The translations under genes were made by a program, and so were the position numbers. From Candidatus Aminicenantota bacterium (GTDB lineage Bacteria; Acidobacteriota; Aminicenantia; Aminicenantales; Aminicenantaceae): a stretch of DNA of 52,314 nucleotides. The stretch covers positions 1 through 52,314 of the forward strand of contig JAFGMO010000070.1 in assembly GCA_016927475.1 (NCBI GenBank), read 5' to 3'. Positions within the stretch are counted from its first letter, which is position 1. Every line of letters begins with the position of its first letter. Of the stretch, positions 33,635 through 43,430 are shown one piece after another. The notes beneath the pieces are model-generated. The model had not been told where the DNA came from and did not search any database. It was given only the letters and a program-made list of their open reading frames with translations.

Positions 33635-34804
33635 TTATTCATACCTTATTTTGTCGGAGGATGCATGGGAAGGGTCTGTAAAGAACCAGCCTGTTCCCTT
33701 TTCCAAAAGTTCCGCATAGCGGGGAATTTTTTCCACAATCACGGCTCTTTCCGGGTAAAGTTCGGACCAGAGCTCGAGGACGACGGCCAGTGTGCTGCAG
33801 TGCCGTCCCACTCTTTTATCGATGGGCCAGCCGGTTTCATCGATTTTTTCAAAAAGAAGTCCGTGTTTTCCCGCCTTAACGATAAAATCGTCTTTTCCTT
33901 CCAGCAGAAGGGCGCGGTCCGTTCGGCCCCGGGTGGCGTCGAGGAAAGGTTCGGGGGATTCGAAAAGCAGGGATATGGCCGGGGTGTTATCACCGATCTC
34001 CCTGTGGGAGAGGCCGCGCAGGGCTTCAGGGGAGTATTCCATGCCGATGTTGAATCCTTCCGTGCCTGATATAACCATCGCAGCCATGGCCGCCAGCTCC
34101 TCGCCTTTGGGATGGGCCACGATAGTGCTTATGACCGGATACTGAAGCTCGGCTTCATGAAGGTCGATAACGATATCGACTTTTTCCTGAATGAAAAGAC
34201 GGGTCATGGCATAGCAGGTTTTTTCGGTCAGGGTTCCGTTGGGCCGTCCTGGCCAGGTCCGGTTGAGATTGCGGATGTCAACATACGCCAGTTCCTGGCG
34301 GGTGGGGTAGTGCATGTAGACTTCGGGATCGGGCCACTGATCGAGCGGATTGGACCAGCGGTCGCCCATCCTGAATGTTTGATTTCCCCAGGGTGTTTCT
34401 ATGGTGTAGTCAGGGGGATAGGCGCCTCCCAATCGGGTAACGGTGGTGGCGCTGCGGTTGGCGGACAGGATAACGATCAACCGGCCTTTTTCGACAACGG
34501 CGTTTTCGACAAGAAGCCAGGCTGCAAGACGGGCGGAGGGTTCTTCAGGATGGGTGCCGCCCAGAACACAAACCGTCCCGCCGGGTTCTTTCCCCTCGAG
34601 GAAATATACATGAACGTCGTTGATGCTGCCTTTAATCTTGGGAAAATAACGGCTGAGGGAGAGAACACGGCTGACTCCCGGTCCCATAACCACCGGCTCT
34701 TTGAGGCGGCGGCTTTGGTAAAAACTTGTGCCTGCGAAGAAAGCCAGAACCAATCCCAGAACAAGGATTGAAGCCTTTCGAACAACAGATCCTTTAATTT
34801 TCAT
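33635..34804 (-). CDS. Membrane-anchored succinylglutamate desuccinylase/aspartoacylase-family hydrolase
   Basis: An N-terminal helix (about residues 11-27) suggests membrane anchoring with the body outside. The zinc site of the M14/AstE-AspA family is visible: His85 and Glu88 in GGTHPEEPS, and a third histidine in VDIVIDLHEAE (about residue 220). RNLNRTWPGRPNG corresponds to the substrate-binding arginine region. Relatives remove acyl groups from N-acyl amino acids or act as carboxypeptidases. It is the last gene of a four-gene minus-strand set with a 51-aa membrane protein, a permease and a DUF6305 protein; it starts nine bases after the small gene, suggesting that it processes the transported compound. 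Confidence 0.85.
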   Translation of the reverse strand: MKIKGSVVRKASILVLGLVLAFFAGTSFYQSRRLKEPVVMGPGVSRVLSLSRYFPKIKGSINDVHVYFLEGKEPGGTVCVLGGTHPEEPSARLAAWLLVENAVVEKGRLIVILSANRSATTVTRLGGAYPPDYTIETPWGNQTFRMGDRWSNPLDQWPDPEVYMHYPTRQELAYVDIRNLNRTWPGRPNGTLTEKTCYAMTRLFIQEKVDIVIDLHEAELQYPVISTIVAHPKGEELAAMAAMVISGTEGFNIGMEYSPEALRGLSHREIGDNTPAISLLFESPEPFLDATRGRTDRALLLEGKDDFIVKAGKHGLLFEKIDETGWPIDKRVGRHCSTLAVVLELWSELYPERAVIVEKIPRYAELLEKGTGWFFTDPSHASSDKIRYE

Positions 34805-34813
34805 GGTTTTTAC

Positions 34814-34969
34814 CTACTTTAACCTCAAGAGACGGAGCAAAAAGGGAATGAGGACGATGATATAGAGGACTTCCTCCTGCCATTTTTTAGACTTTAAAAG
34901 ATTCCAGATCATCAGGCCGGCGATATAAGCCGTAAATAGATAATAGATTATGGTCACAACAAGCTGCAT
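34814..34969 (-). CDS. Small membrane protein, 51 aa
   Basis: Two hydrophobic helices (about residues 4-24 and 33-48) are joined by a charged KSKKWQEE loop. The ATG at 34969 is preceded by GAGGAAACC. It does not match a family I know. Its place between a permease and a periplasmic hydrolase suggests an accessory subunit, by analogy with the small DctQ subunit of TRAP transporters, though it is much shorter than DctQ. It is too short for many annotation pipelines. Confidence 0.65.
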   Translation of the reverse strand: MQLVVTIIYYLFTAYIAGLMIWNLLKSKKWQEEVLYIIVLIPFLLRLLRLK

Positions 34970-35037
34970 GGTTTCCTCTTTGAGACAAAAAACCGGTTTT
35001 TCCAAATGGAAAATATTTTGTGTCTCATTTTTTTCCT

Positions 35038-36330
35038 TTATATTAAGGTCAAAAAACCAAGCTTTTTGCTGAAAACGACCATCAGGGTTCCGGCGGCCAT
35101 GATGATGAGAGCCGGGATGAGACAGTGCTTCAGCATGCGGGAGTAGGATTCCTTCATGCCGACCGTGTCCGTAGTCAGGCGGCCGATAATGGCCGTCGGA
35201 GGCAGGGCATCCCCCAGGGGCCAGATGATGCTCATTCCTGCCAGGGCCACGATAGGATTGAGACCGATGGTGTTGAAAAGAAGAACAAGCGGAACTCCGA
35301 GCACGGGAGCGGCTCCCCACATGAGTACGGCTTCGGAAACCGGAAGAACGATACACAGCGTGAGGATGACGGCCGTCAAGGGAAGAGTAACCGTGGTAAT
35401 GGCGATAAGTCCGCGGACTCCGGTTAGCGTCATGATCTGGACCAGGATTCCGACACAGGTCAGCGTTCCGATGAGAGGAAGGAGCTGGTGAACGGTGGAT
35501 CGGGATATCTCCAGGATATTGAGCTTTACGGGGGAGAGAAGGAAGGCTGAGACGGCGGATATCAAAAAAATCAAGGGAAGACCGAGGATCGGAAGGGAAT
35601 GCGGCCAGATCCTTCCGGCGAGGACAAGAAAGAGAAAAACCAGGAAAGGAATTCCCATCCGAAGGGCATTCATGCGATGAGGAGCCTTAGGAAGTTCGTT
35701 CAAGGCTTTATCCAGTTCAACGGGTTTCGAGCGCCATCCCAGGATAAACAGGCTCAAGAGAGCCAGCACAAGGCAGGGAACAAGCAGAGGCAGAAAAAAA
35801 CCGACATAGGGCATATTGACGCCGGCGGCGGTGAGCATGGCCCAAAGGCTTACGGGAGGTGCGGCGGCGCTCAGGCCGGCCAGAATGAAGATGATGGCTG
35901 CGGTCCTGGGGCGAGAGAGCCCCATGTACTGTAGGATGACGGCGATCATTCCGCCTGTGATCAGGACGGTCACGCTTCCCGCTCCGGTCAGGGCTCCGGG
36001 AATAAGCAAAAGGAGGGTGATCAAGAGGAAAAGAATGATTTTATTCCGGTGAAAGCGTATCAAAATACTACGAACAACATATGCCACTCCACCCGATTCT
36101 TTGAGCAGGTTCATGAAGAGGGTGGCGGAGATAAAGATGAGGATGATATCCAGGTAAGTGAAGGCACCTTCGACGATATGCCGGGCCGGGATACCCTGGC
36201 CTCCCGCCAATGAACCGGCCAGGGCCGCAGTAAACATGGATAGCTCCGTAGAAGCCTTGAAGATTTTCGCGATGAGGTAGACGGCCACCATAACGGCCAG
36301 GATAATCTGGGCGGATGTGGCCATGCTCAT
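35038..36330 (-). CDS. Ion-transporter-superfamily permease (TRAP DctM-like)
   Basis: The 430-aa protein has about eleven or twelve hydrophobic segments in two similar halves. Each half contains a re-entrant-type motif: PGALTGAGSVTVLITGG and AAPPVSLWAMLTAAG in the first, PVSEAVLMWGAAPVLG and WPLGDALPPTAIIGR in the second. This repeated pattern is that of the IT superfamily (TRAP large subunits, gluconate and citrate permeases). Organic or acyl-amino acids are plausible substrates. No DctP or DctQ genes are present; a DUF6305 protein precedes it and a 51-aa membrane protein follows. The ATG at 36330 has no strong ribosome site, and an in-frame stop lies shortly upstream. Confidence 0.8.
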   Translation of the reverse strand: MSMATSAQIILAVMVAVYLIAKIFKASTELSMFTAALAGSLAGGQGIPARHIVEGAFTYLDIILIFISATLFMNLLKESGGVAYVVRSILIRFHRNKIILFLLITLLLLIPGALTGAGSVTVLITGGMIAVILQYMGLSRPRTAAIIFILAGLSAAAPPVSLWAMLTAAGVNMPYVGFFLPLLVPCLVLALLSLFILGWRSKPVELDKALNELPKAPHRMNALRMGIPFLVFLFLVLAGRIWPHSLPILGLPLIFLISAVSAFLLSPVKLNILEISRSTVHQLLPLIGTLTCVGILVQIMTLTGVRGLIAITTVTLPLTAVILTLCIVLPVSEAVLMWGAAPVLGVPLVLLFNTIGLNPIVALAGMSIIWPLGDALPPTAIIGRLTTDTVGMKESYSRMLKHCLIPALIIMAAGTLMVVFSKKLGFLTLI

Positions 36331-36440
36331 GATAACGCCGTTATAAGGCAGGTTGTCCTTTGGAGATAATTCCGCCTACTGATGAATGATATGAGGTCAT
36401 GTATACAAAAAGATCCTTTTTAGATTCCCAAATGATATTT

Positions 36441-37064
36441 TCAGGACTTCTTGAAAAGTTTTCCAAGTTCGTCGATAAGGTCAAGATTTTTTTCAACCTC
36501 AATCATGGGGATGTTTTTGTCCCGGGCTATGATGGTGAAGCGGTCATCCTGATTGCCTTCTCTTTTGATGATGAGGAGGTCTGTGTTTGGCGCTACGGCG
36601 TCGATGCTCTGTTCGTCCGTGTTGTCGCCCACCGCGGCCCCCTGGGCCCGTCGTTTCATGCCTTCAATATGGGCGCCGATGACGGTCATGTTCTGTTTGC
36701 GGGCCTCGGCGATGAGATTTTCCGTGCGCTTGATTTCGTCGTCGATTGAGATGCCGGCCGCTCCCATTCCCTTCAGGCTGGCCCCCATGACGATGATAAG
36801 GCTTTTGTAAGGAATTCCTTCCCGTTTTTTTGCTTGAAGATCTTCGGCTGTGGCCAAAGGATTTATCTCGTAGGGATGAGCCGGGGTGTCGATTTTTATT
36901 CGCATGAAGATGACCTTTAACATGGTGGCCCCGGGACTTTGGCCGCAGGAAGTGATGAGAACCGGAAGTTCCGTAGCGGGAAGTTCGGGCTGAGCGGACA
37001 GGAAACATTCAAAAAGGATAATTCCGGCGGCAAGAAAAAATAACAAGACACTGGGTTTTTTCAA
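36441..37064 (-). CDS. DUF6305 family exported protein
   Basis: A signal peptide (about residues 4-24) precedes a Rossmann-like alpha/beta domain: ELPVLITSCGQSPGATMLKVIF, IVMGASLKGMGAAGISIDDE, MTVIGAHIEGMKRRAQGA, and a C-terminal DKNIPMIEVEKNLDLI. This matches DUF6305, of unknown function. The fold outline resembles small periplasmic binding or nucleotide-like proteins. It is the first gene of the minus-strand transport set, 110 bases ahead of the permease, so it could be the solute receptor; this is inference. GGAG precedes the ATG. It is transcribed divergently from the PfkB kinase gene. Confidence 0.8.
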   Translation of the reverse strand: MKKPSVLLFFLAAGIILFECFLSAQPELPATELPVLITSCGQSPGATMLKVIFMRIKIDTPAHPYEINPLATAEDLQAKKREGIPYKSLIIVMGASLKGMGAAGISIDDEIKRTENLIAEARKQNMTVIGAHIEGMKRRAQGAAVGDNTDEQSIDAVAPNTDLLIIKREGNQDDRFTIIARDKNIPMIEVEKNLDLIDELGKLFKKS

Positions 37065-37171
37065 GGCCGACTCCTTTCGTTTTGTTTAACGGATTCAAAG
37101 AGTATAGTAATAGAATACATGTCCGCGGTCAATGAAGAGTTGAACCGAAAAATGTGATATTATATTTGGCC

Positions 37172-38113
37172 ATGCCGCAGATGAGCGATAAAAGACAACG
37201 CGAGGTTTTTGGACTTATCGGAACCATTACTCAAGACAGAATCAAGCAGGCTTCCGGCCGCTCTTTTAAAGGATGGGGCGGGATTCTTTACCAGGCCGCT
37301 GTTTTTTCGGGATTGGGCTGCGGTGTGCGTCTTTTTTCGAAAATCGGGAAAAAGGAAGTTCTACCCCTGGCGCAAACCTTCCAGAATTGGCCCAGGCTCG
37401 ATATCTGTGGCCTGCGAAAGGTTGATGGGCCTTCCAACCAAGTACGGTTGAACTATCCTCCCGAGGGAGAAAGAATTGAGATTTTAGAATCCGTAGTGCC
37501 GCCGCAGAAGGCGCATGAGGTCTTCGAACATATGGCGGGTGTAAACCTGCTCATGTTGGTTATGAATTCGGGATTTGATATCAGCCTGGGTGAATGGAAG
37601 AAGATCGTTAATCAAGTTTCCTGCCCCGTCTGGATTGACATTCATTCCCTGGTTCTATCACGGGTCTTCAATATTCCCCGCCTTTACCGGTCCTTTACGG
37701 AGTGGAGAGAATGGGCCTCCGGATCAGATTTCCTTCAGGCCAACCGAAAAGAGGCGGCCTGCATGATGGGCAGCCCCGATAAAACACCATCGCACGGGGA
37801 CATTTGCCGCTTGAGCCGGGAAGCTCTGGAAACAGGAGTTAAGGCGTTTTTTATTACGCTGGGGACCGAAGGAGTTTGGACGGCCGTAGAAGGCCGTATG
37901 GAATACATACCGCCTCCGAAGGCAAAAAAAGCCGTTGACACAACAGGATGTGGAGATGTTTTCGGGGCGGCAACAGCCGTTCACTTACTGGAGAAAGGCG
38001 ACCCCTTTTCGGCTGCTGTTTTCGGAATGGAAAAAGCGGCTGATGCGGCCGTTGTCGCCGGTGTGGAAGCCGTTCATAAGATATTCAAAAAGGGGTCGGT
38101 ACATGCTGAATAA
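37172..38113 (+). CDS. PfkB-family carbohydrate or nucleoside kinase
   Basis: The C-terminal DTTGCGDVFGAATAVHLL is the PfkB signature with the catalytic aspartate in GCGD. FSGLGCGVRLFSKIGK and ITLGTEGVWTAVEG match the early and ATP-binding parts of the fold. It phosphorylates a sugar, nucleoside or similar alcohol with ATP; the exact substrate is unknown. The start is uncertain: ATG at 37172 or 37181, or GTG at 37154. No ribosome site precedes any of them; TATATT at 37161-37166 lies just before the ATG at 37172, so a leaderless transcript is possible. The following M28 gene has its own leader. Confidence 0.85.
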   Translation: MPQMSDKRQREVFGLIGTITQDRIKQASGRSFKGWGGILYQAAVFSGLGCGVRLFSKIGKKEVLPLAQTFQNWPRLDICGLRKVDGPSNQVRLNYPPEGERIEILESVVPPQKAHEVFEHMAGVNLLMLVMNSGFDISLGEWKKIVNQVSCPVWIDIHSLVLSRVFNIPRLYRSFTEWREWASGSDFLQANRKEAACMMGSPDKTPSHGDICRLSREALETGVKAFFITLGTEGVWTAVEGRMEYIPPPKAKKAVDTTGCGDVFGAATAVHLLEKGDPFSAAVFGMEKAADAAVVAGVEAVHKIFKKGSVHAE

Positions 38114-38235
38114 TGCGGTTTGAACAGGGCGGAATTTTCTGTGTATGGCTTGACATGTTTCAAGGGATTATCCAAAATCATATAAGAAAGGTTTAAAGAC
38201 CTTATAAATCAGGTTGCACAAACGGAGGACAAATA

Positions 38236-39852
<1,617 letters not shown>

Positions 39853-39914
39853 CCTGCACCTCCCGTCTGCGGCAACCGACCCGGCCTAATCCCTTGACTT
39901 GTGAATAAGACAGG
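39853..39914. mobile_element. Degenerate short element, copy C (62 bp)
   Basis: Starts CCTGCACC and ends GAATAAGACAGG. From 39870 on it matches copy A (CGGCAACCGACCCGGCC.AATCCCTTG). The left flank is TTAG (39849-39852), a one-base variant of TTAA, and it supplies the stop codon of the M28 gene; the right flank is CCCG, so no target duplication remains. Confidence 0.55.
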
Positions 39915-39992
39915 CCCGTACTTTCTTTGGTAATCTTATTTTTTTTGCTTTGGAAGGGATTTAGTTTGTGTTAAAATATCCCTTCAGAAAAA

Positions 39993-40808
39993 ATGAAAGA
40001 GTCCGAGTCGCAAAAACATTTAACCGATTTTCTGAAATCTTCCCAAGTCCTTTTCAATATTAAATCCACCGATAAAGTCGCAGCCATCGAAGAACTGCTG
40101 GATGTTCTCGTCAAGCAAAAAATGGTCCAGAACAAAAAATTGACGCTGACCCGTATCATCGATAGGGAGGAGCTGGAATCCACGGCCCTTGGACATGGTC
40201 TTGCCTTGCCCCATGCCCGGGTGGATACGGGCGGGACTATCGCCATGGCCGTCGGACGCTCTAAAGAGGGTATTGAATTCGAAGCCATCGACAACAAAAA
40301 AGTTCACTTGATTTTTCTTGTCATCTGGAATCCTACCCTGCCCGGTCTTTTTAATCACCTTTTCGCCGGGCTGGCCCGGTTTGTCCGGGTTCGCGTGAAC
40401 CGCCAAAGGTTGTTGGAAGCCAAGAACGCGGCTGAACTGTATAAAGTTTTATCGGAAGTCGAGCTGACCTTGCCTCGTGAAGACAAAATCATAAACAGGG
40501 GAAATCTTCTCTGGAAGCTCCAGCAAATAGAGCTCAAAATGAAAAAGGCTTCCAAGGATAAGAAGAAAAAAATGCGGGAACATGCCGAGTTGATCCGGAG
40601 TGAGCTCGATATCGACCTCCTGGATCGTTATGACAGACTGATGGACCGTTACGGATTTGCCGTGGCTGAAGTTATGGACGGGGCCTGCCAGGGGTGCAAT
40701 ATCAATGTGGCTACGGGCATGAGTTCCGCCATAGAAGGCAGCAATGATATTTATGTCTGCGAGAACTGCGGCAAATTCCTGGTGGCGGCGAAAAAACAGA
40801 AAAATTAA
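39993..40808 (+). CDS. PTS IIA (PtsN-like) domain fused to a coiled coil and C4 zinc ribbon
   Basis: Residues about 5-155 form a fructose/nitrogen-type PTS IIA domain; His74 in GHGLALPHARV is the expected phosphorylation site. Residues about 160-220 are highly charged and helical (LLWKLQQIELKMKKASKDKKKK), and a zinc ribbon follows with Cys232, Cys235, Cys256 and Cys259 (CQGC, CENC). The zinc ribbon with a preceding coiled coil resembles the stand-alone C4-type zinc ribbon proteins. The fusion suggests a regulator that binds nucleic acid or RNA polymerase under PTS control. No PTS transporter component is adjacent. The start ATG lies about 80 bases after mobile element copy C. Confidence 0.8.
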   Translation: MKESESQKHLTDFLKSSQVLFNIKSTDKVAAIEELLDVLVKQKMVQNKKLTLTRIIDREELESTALGHGLALPHARVDTGGTIAMAVGRSKEGIEFEAIDNKKVHLIFLVIWNPTLPGLFNHLFAGLARFVRVRVNRQRLLEAKNAAELYKVLSEVELTLPREDKIINRGNLLWKLQQIELKMKKASKDKKKKMREHAELIRSELDIDLLDRYDRLMDRYGFAVAEVMDGACQGCNINVATGMSSAIEGSNDIYVCENCGKFLVAAKKQKN

Positions 40809-40872
40809 GGGACACCATTCCTCAGGTTTTTTTGGGGTAAAGAGAAAAGACAGCCAGGGGAACTTTTATAAA

Positions 40873-42549
40873 TCAGTGGCTGATGGTCTCTTTCACCAGT
40901 TTGACCTGTTTATTATGCAGCCTGTAGACGGGATAGTCTTGTGGCTGGCGGCCCCATTGGGCGACGATGTAGTTGTCGAAAAAGTTCCAAGCCAGGAGTC
41001 CGTCATCGCTTTCCGCTTCCAAGAGGTGGCAAACCAGGTTTCCCAGAGGTTGAGCCGTACTGACGAAAAGTGTTCCGGCAGGAAAATGTTCGACCTGGGT
41101 TTTATATTTTCCCTTAACAGAATTCGTCCGGTGGCCCTGGAATATTCTTTCTTCTCCCTTTATCTCAGTCAATTGGAAAGCTTCAACTTCGATATCGGCG
41201 GACTCGACCAGCTTCTCTATGGTCAAGCCATGCTGAAGAAGTTTTTGGGTGATGATGTTGTCGTGAAGGGGGATCAGGTAACCCCTCGGCCGGACAATGG
41301 AGTGGGTAGGCACAAAGTCGGCATAGTGAGGCAGCGTGTAAGTCTTTTTTGTATCCGTCCTTCGAATACGGGGCCAGCTTCCTTCACGCTGAATGACCTC
41401 CATCTCATATCCTAAGATTGTAATGGGGGTTTTCAAAGGCTTTGGCTCACTTTCCAGGATGAAACCGTCCTCCTCTGCTGACGACAGTCCTTTGCCTTTG
41501 GTATTCCGGTCGGCTTCTTGAACCAACCGTGCGATTTCTTCCGCATGGCTGTGGCAATAATCAAATATGGACTTAAGGAAATAATAGCAGCCGTATACCC
41601 TGGTTTTGTAATCAGCATAGGCATAATTTTCATTCAGGATGGACAGTCTGTTCCTGAGACCGATGTAATTGGTAATGTACCTTGCTTCAGGACCGGCCGG
41701 CCGCCATCCTTCCACCTGTCCGGCGGTTTCCGGTTCCCGGGATAACATAAAATTTCCATAGGGGATGGACAGGACGTCGTATTTTTCCTTGAGATGGTTT
41801 TGAATGGCCGGAAGCATTTGATCGCGCATGTAGAGAGTAATGGACTTATCCGTGTTGGGATTGATGCCCCAAAGGTAGGTAACCGGTTCTTCATGATAGG
41901 AACCGTTTGTCGTATGACAGTCGACGAGTAAGGCCGGATCCCAGCGAAGGAGGACATTCTTCAGCAGTCCCTGAAGCTCCGGGCTTTCCATTTTGACGGC
42001 ATCCCTGTTGAGGTCCAGGTTTTGCCCGTTGTAACGGACACCAACTCCTTTTTCCGGACCGACCTGGTTTCGACGGTTTTGAGGGCTGATTTTGTCGTTG
42101 CCGTCGGCATTAAAATCAGGTGCCAGAAGAATGATAAGTCTATCGAGGTATGGCGGGTTTTCCTGGAGAAGGATATCCCGAAGAAGCATTAAGGAAGCCT
42201 CTTTCCCTTCCACTTCGCCGGCATGGATATTGGCCTGGATGTAGATGACGGCCCTCTTGTCGTTCCTGAGTTCAAGAGGTGAGTTGGGAATGGGATTTCC
42301 CACGACGAGAAGGGGGACATAGCGCCCTTCCGGGCTGAAGCAGAGAGTTTCGACCCGGAAAAGAGAGCTTTTTTTCTGTAGGGTTCTAATAAAAGTCAAA
42401 ACTTCGGCATGAGTCATGGTAGCTGTGAAGTTGCTGGATTCCGCAGCTGTAAGGAGCTCAGGATTCGTTTCTTCAGCCGGCATTTTCCCGCTGAAAAGAA
42501 AAAAAATTAAGGCAAAAAGCATAAAGAAAGAAAAACCGGTTTTTTTCAT
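40873..42549 (-). CDS. Secreted M14-family zinc carboxypeptidase
   Basis: After a signal peptide (about residues 5-22), the M14 zinc motif is visible as His109 and Glu112 in NIHAGEVEGKEA, with VDCHTTNGS supplying the second histidine at about residue 210. DLNRDAVKMESPELQ contains the substrate-carboxylate-binding Arg. The C-terminal 180 residues form an extra beta domain of unknown role. It likely removes C-terminal residues from extracellular peptides or degrades a wall fragment. GGAAAGGAAACACAA precedes the ATG. It faces the IIA/zinc-ribbon gene with a 64-base gap. Confidence 0.87.
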   Translation of the reverse strand: MKKTGFSFFMLFALIFFLFSGKMPAEETNPELLTAAESSNFTATMTHAEVLTFIRTLQKKSSLFRVETLCFSPEGRYVPLLVVGNPIPNSPLELRNDKRAVIYIQANIHAGEVEGKEASLMLLRDILLQENPPYLDRLIILLAPDFNADGNDKISPQNRRNQVGPEKGVGVRYNGQNLDLNRDAVKMESPELQGLLKNVLLRWDPALLVDCHTTNGSYHEEPVTYLWGINPNTDKSITLYMRDQMLPAIQNHLKEKYDVLSIPYGNFMLSREPETAGQVEGWRPAGPEARYITNYIGLRNRLSILNENYAYADYKTRVYGCYYFLKSIFDYCHSHAEEIARLVQEADRNTKGKGLSSAEEDGFILESEPKPLKTPITILGYEMEVIQREGSWPRIRRTDTKKTYTLPHYADFVPTHSIVRPRGYLIPLHDNIITQKLLQHGLTIEKLVESADIEVEAFQLTEIKGEERIFQGHRTNSVKGKYKTQVEHFPAGTLFVSTAQPLGNLVCHLLEAESDDGLLAWNFFDNYIVAQWGRQPQDYPVYRLHNKQVKLVKETISH

Positions 42550-42669
42550 TTGTGTTTCCTTTCCATCATAAATACAACCCGCAAAACATCTGCGGTTTTA
42601 TCGATCCGAGGATCATAAAGATTAAAGACAAATTCTATTGAAAGTTAAGGTGTACGTCAATCCTATTAA

Positions 42670-42939
42670 CCTGCATTATTCATAAATTTGGCCGACACCA
42701 ACAGATAATTTCAATATTATGTGTCATTTAATGCTGATTTTCGTTGAAAATAATAATGAAACATTTTCCATGTTCGTTTTCAAGAAAATGTCGGCCGAAT
42801 TTACCCTTTGGGCGAACCAATCTTACCGCATCTGCTTCGTTGCGAAGGACTCGCGGTGCCAAGCACAGCTTTGTCCTTCGACGCCTCGCCCCGACCCAAC
42901 CTAACCCCTGCGGCAAGCTTGGCTCGTGAATAATACAGG
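42670..42939. mobile_element. Short non-autonomous element, copy B (270 bp, TTAA/TTAG flanks)
   Basis: The left end CCTGCATTATTCATAAA is identical to copy A and the right end GAATAATACAGG is its imperfect inverse. Flanks are TTAA (42666-42669) and TTAG (42940-42943). Inside are two perfect hairpins: ACATTTTC/GAAAATGT (42761-42791) and CGAAGGAC/GTCCTTCG (42843-42880). No conserved coding region is present; the frames here look like chance. The rest of the 457-base spacer between the M14 and release-factor-like genes (42550-42669 and 42940-43006) is AT-rich and without a gene. Confidence 0.65.
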
Positions 42940-43006
42940 TTAGTAAACAAAAACAGTTGATTTGTTTTCATTGTATAAAGGGAAGGAACATATTACACTG
43001 TCCTAG

Positions 43007-43429
43007 ATGTTCTTCCTTACCGTGAGTCGAGAAAAAGAGGAAGCCCTCAAAAAAAGGATGGAAGCCCTGGGTATTTTTGAGAGCGATATTATAGAAAAAT
43101 TCATCCGGTCAGGAGGCCATGGAGGACAGAAAGTCAACAAGACTGCCACCTGTGTTTATTTGAAACATGTCCCGACGGAGGTCGAAGTCAAATGCCAGAG
43201 AGAACGCTCTCAGGCGGTGAACCGCTATATTGCCCGCCGTATCCTGGCGGATAAGATCGAAAACATGATTGAGGGACGGGAAAGCGAAGAGCGCAAGAGA
43301 ATTGAAAAAATCAGGCGTCAGAAAAGAAAACGTTCCCAGCGGGCCAAGAAAAAAATGCTTGAGGAGAAACGAAAGCAGTCGCAGAAAAAAAAGGAGAGGC
43401 GGGAAATACCAGACCCTAATGAATATTAA
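43007..43429 (+). CDS. Release-factor-like GGQ protein (ArfB/C12orf65-type)
   Basis: The GGQ loop in SGGHGGQKVNKTATCVYLKHVP is the peptidyl-tRNA hydrolysis motif. The codon-recognition domain of RF1 and RF2 is absent, and after the GGQ domain comes a lysine/arginine-rich tail (RRQKRKRSQRAKKKMLEEKR) that could enter the empty mRNA channel, as in stalled-ribosome rescue proteins. The N-terminus is short and begins close to the promoter. It could therefore rescue non-stop ribosomes. It ends one base from the stop of the convergent amidase gene. Confidence 0.87.
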   Translation: MFFLTVSREKEEALKKRMEALGIFESDIIEKFIRSGGHGGQKVNKTATCVYLKHVPTEVEVKCQRERSQAVNRYIARRILADKIENMIEGRESEERKRIEKIRRQKRKRSQRAKKKMLEEKRKQSQKKKERREIPDPNEY

Positions 43430-43430
43430 C

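Noticed and set aside
42719..42929. Short open frames on both strands inside mobile element copy B
   Set aside because: They overlap each other, have no ribosome site, and the DNA is explained by hairpins and terminal repeats.
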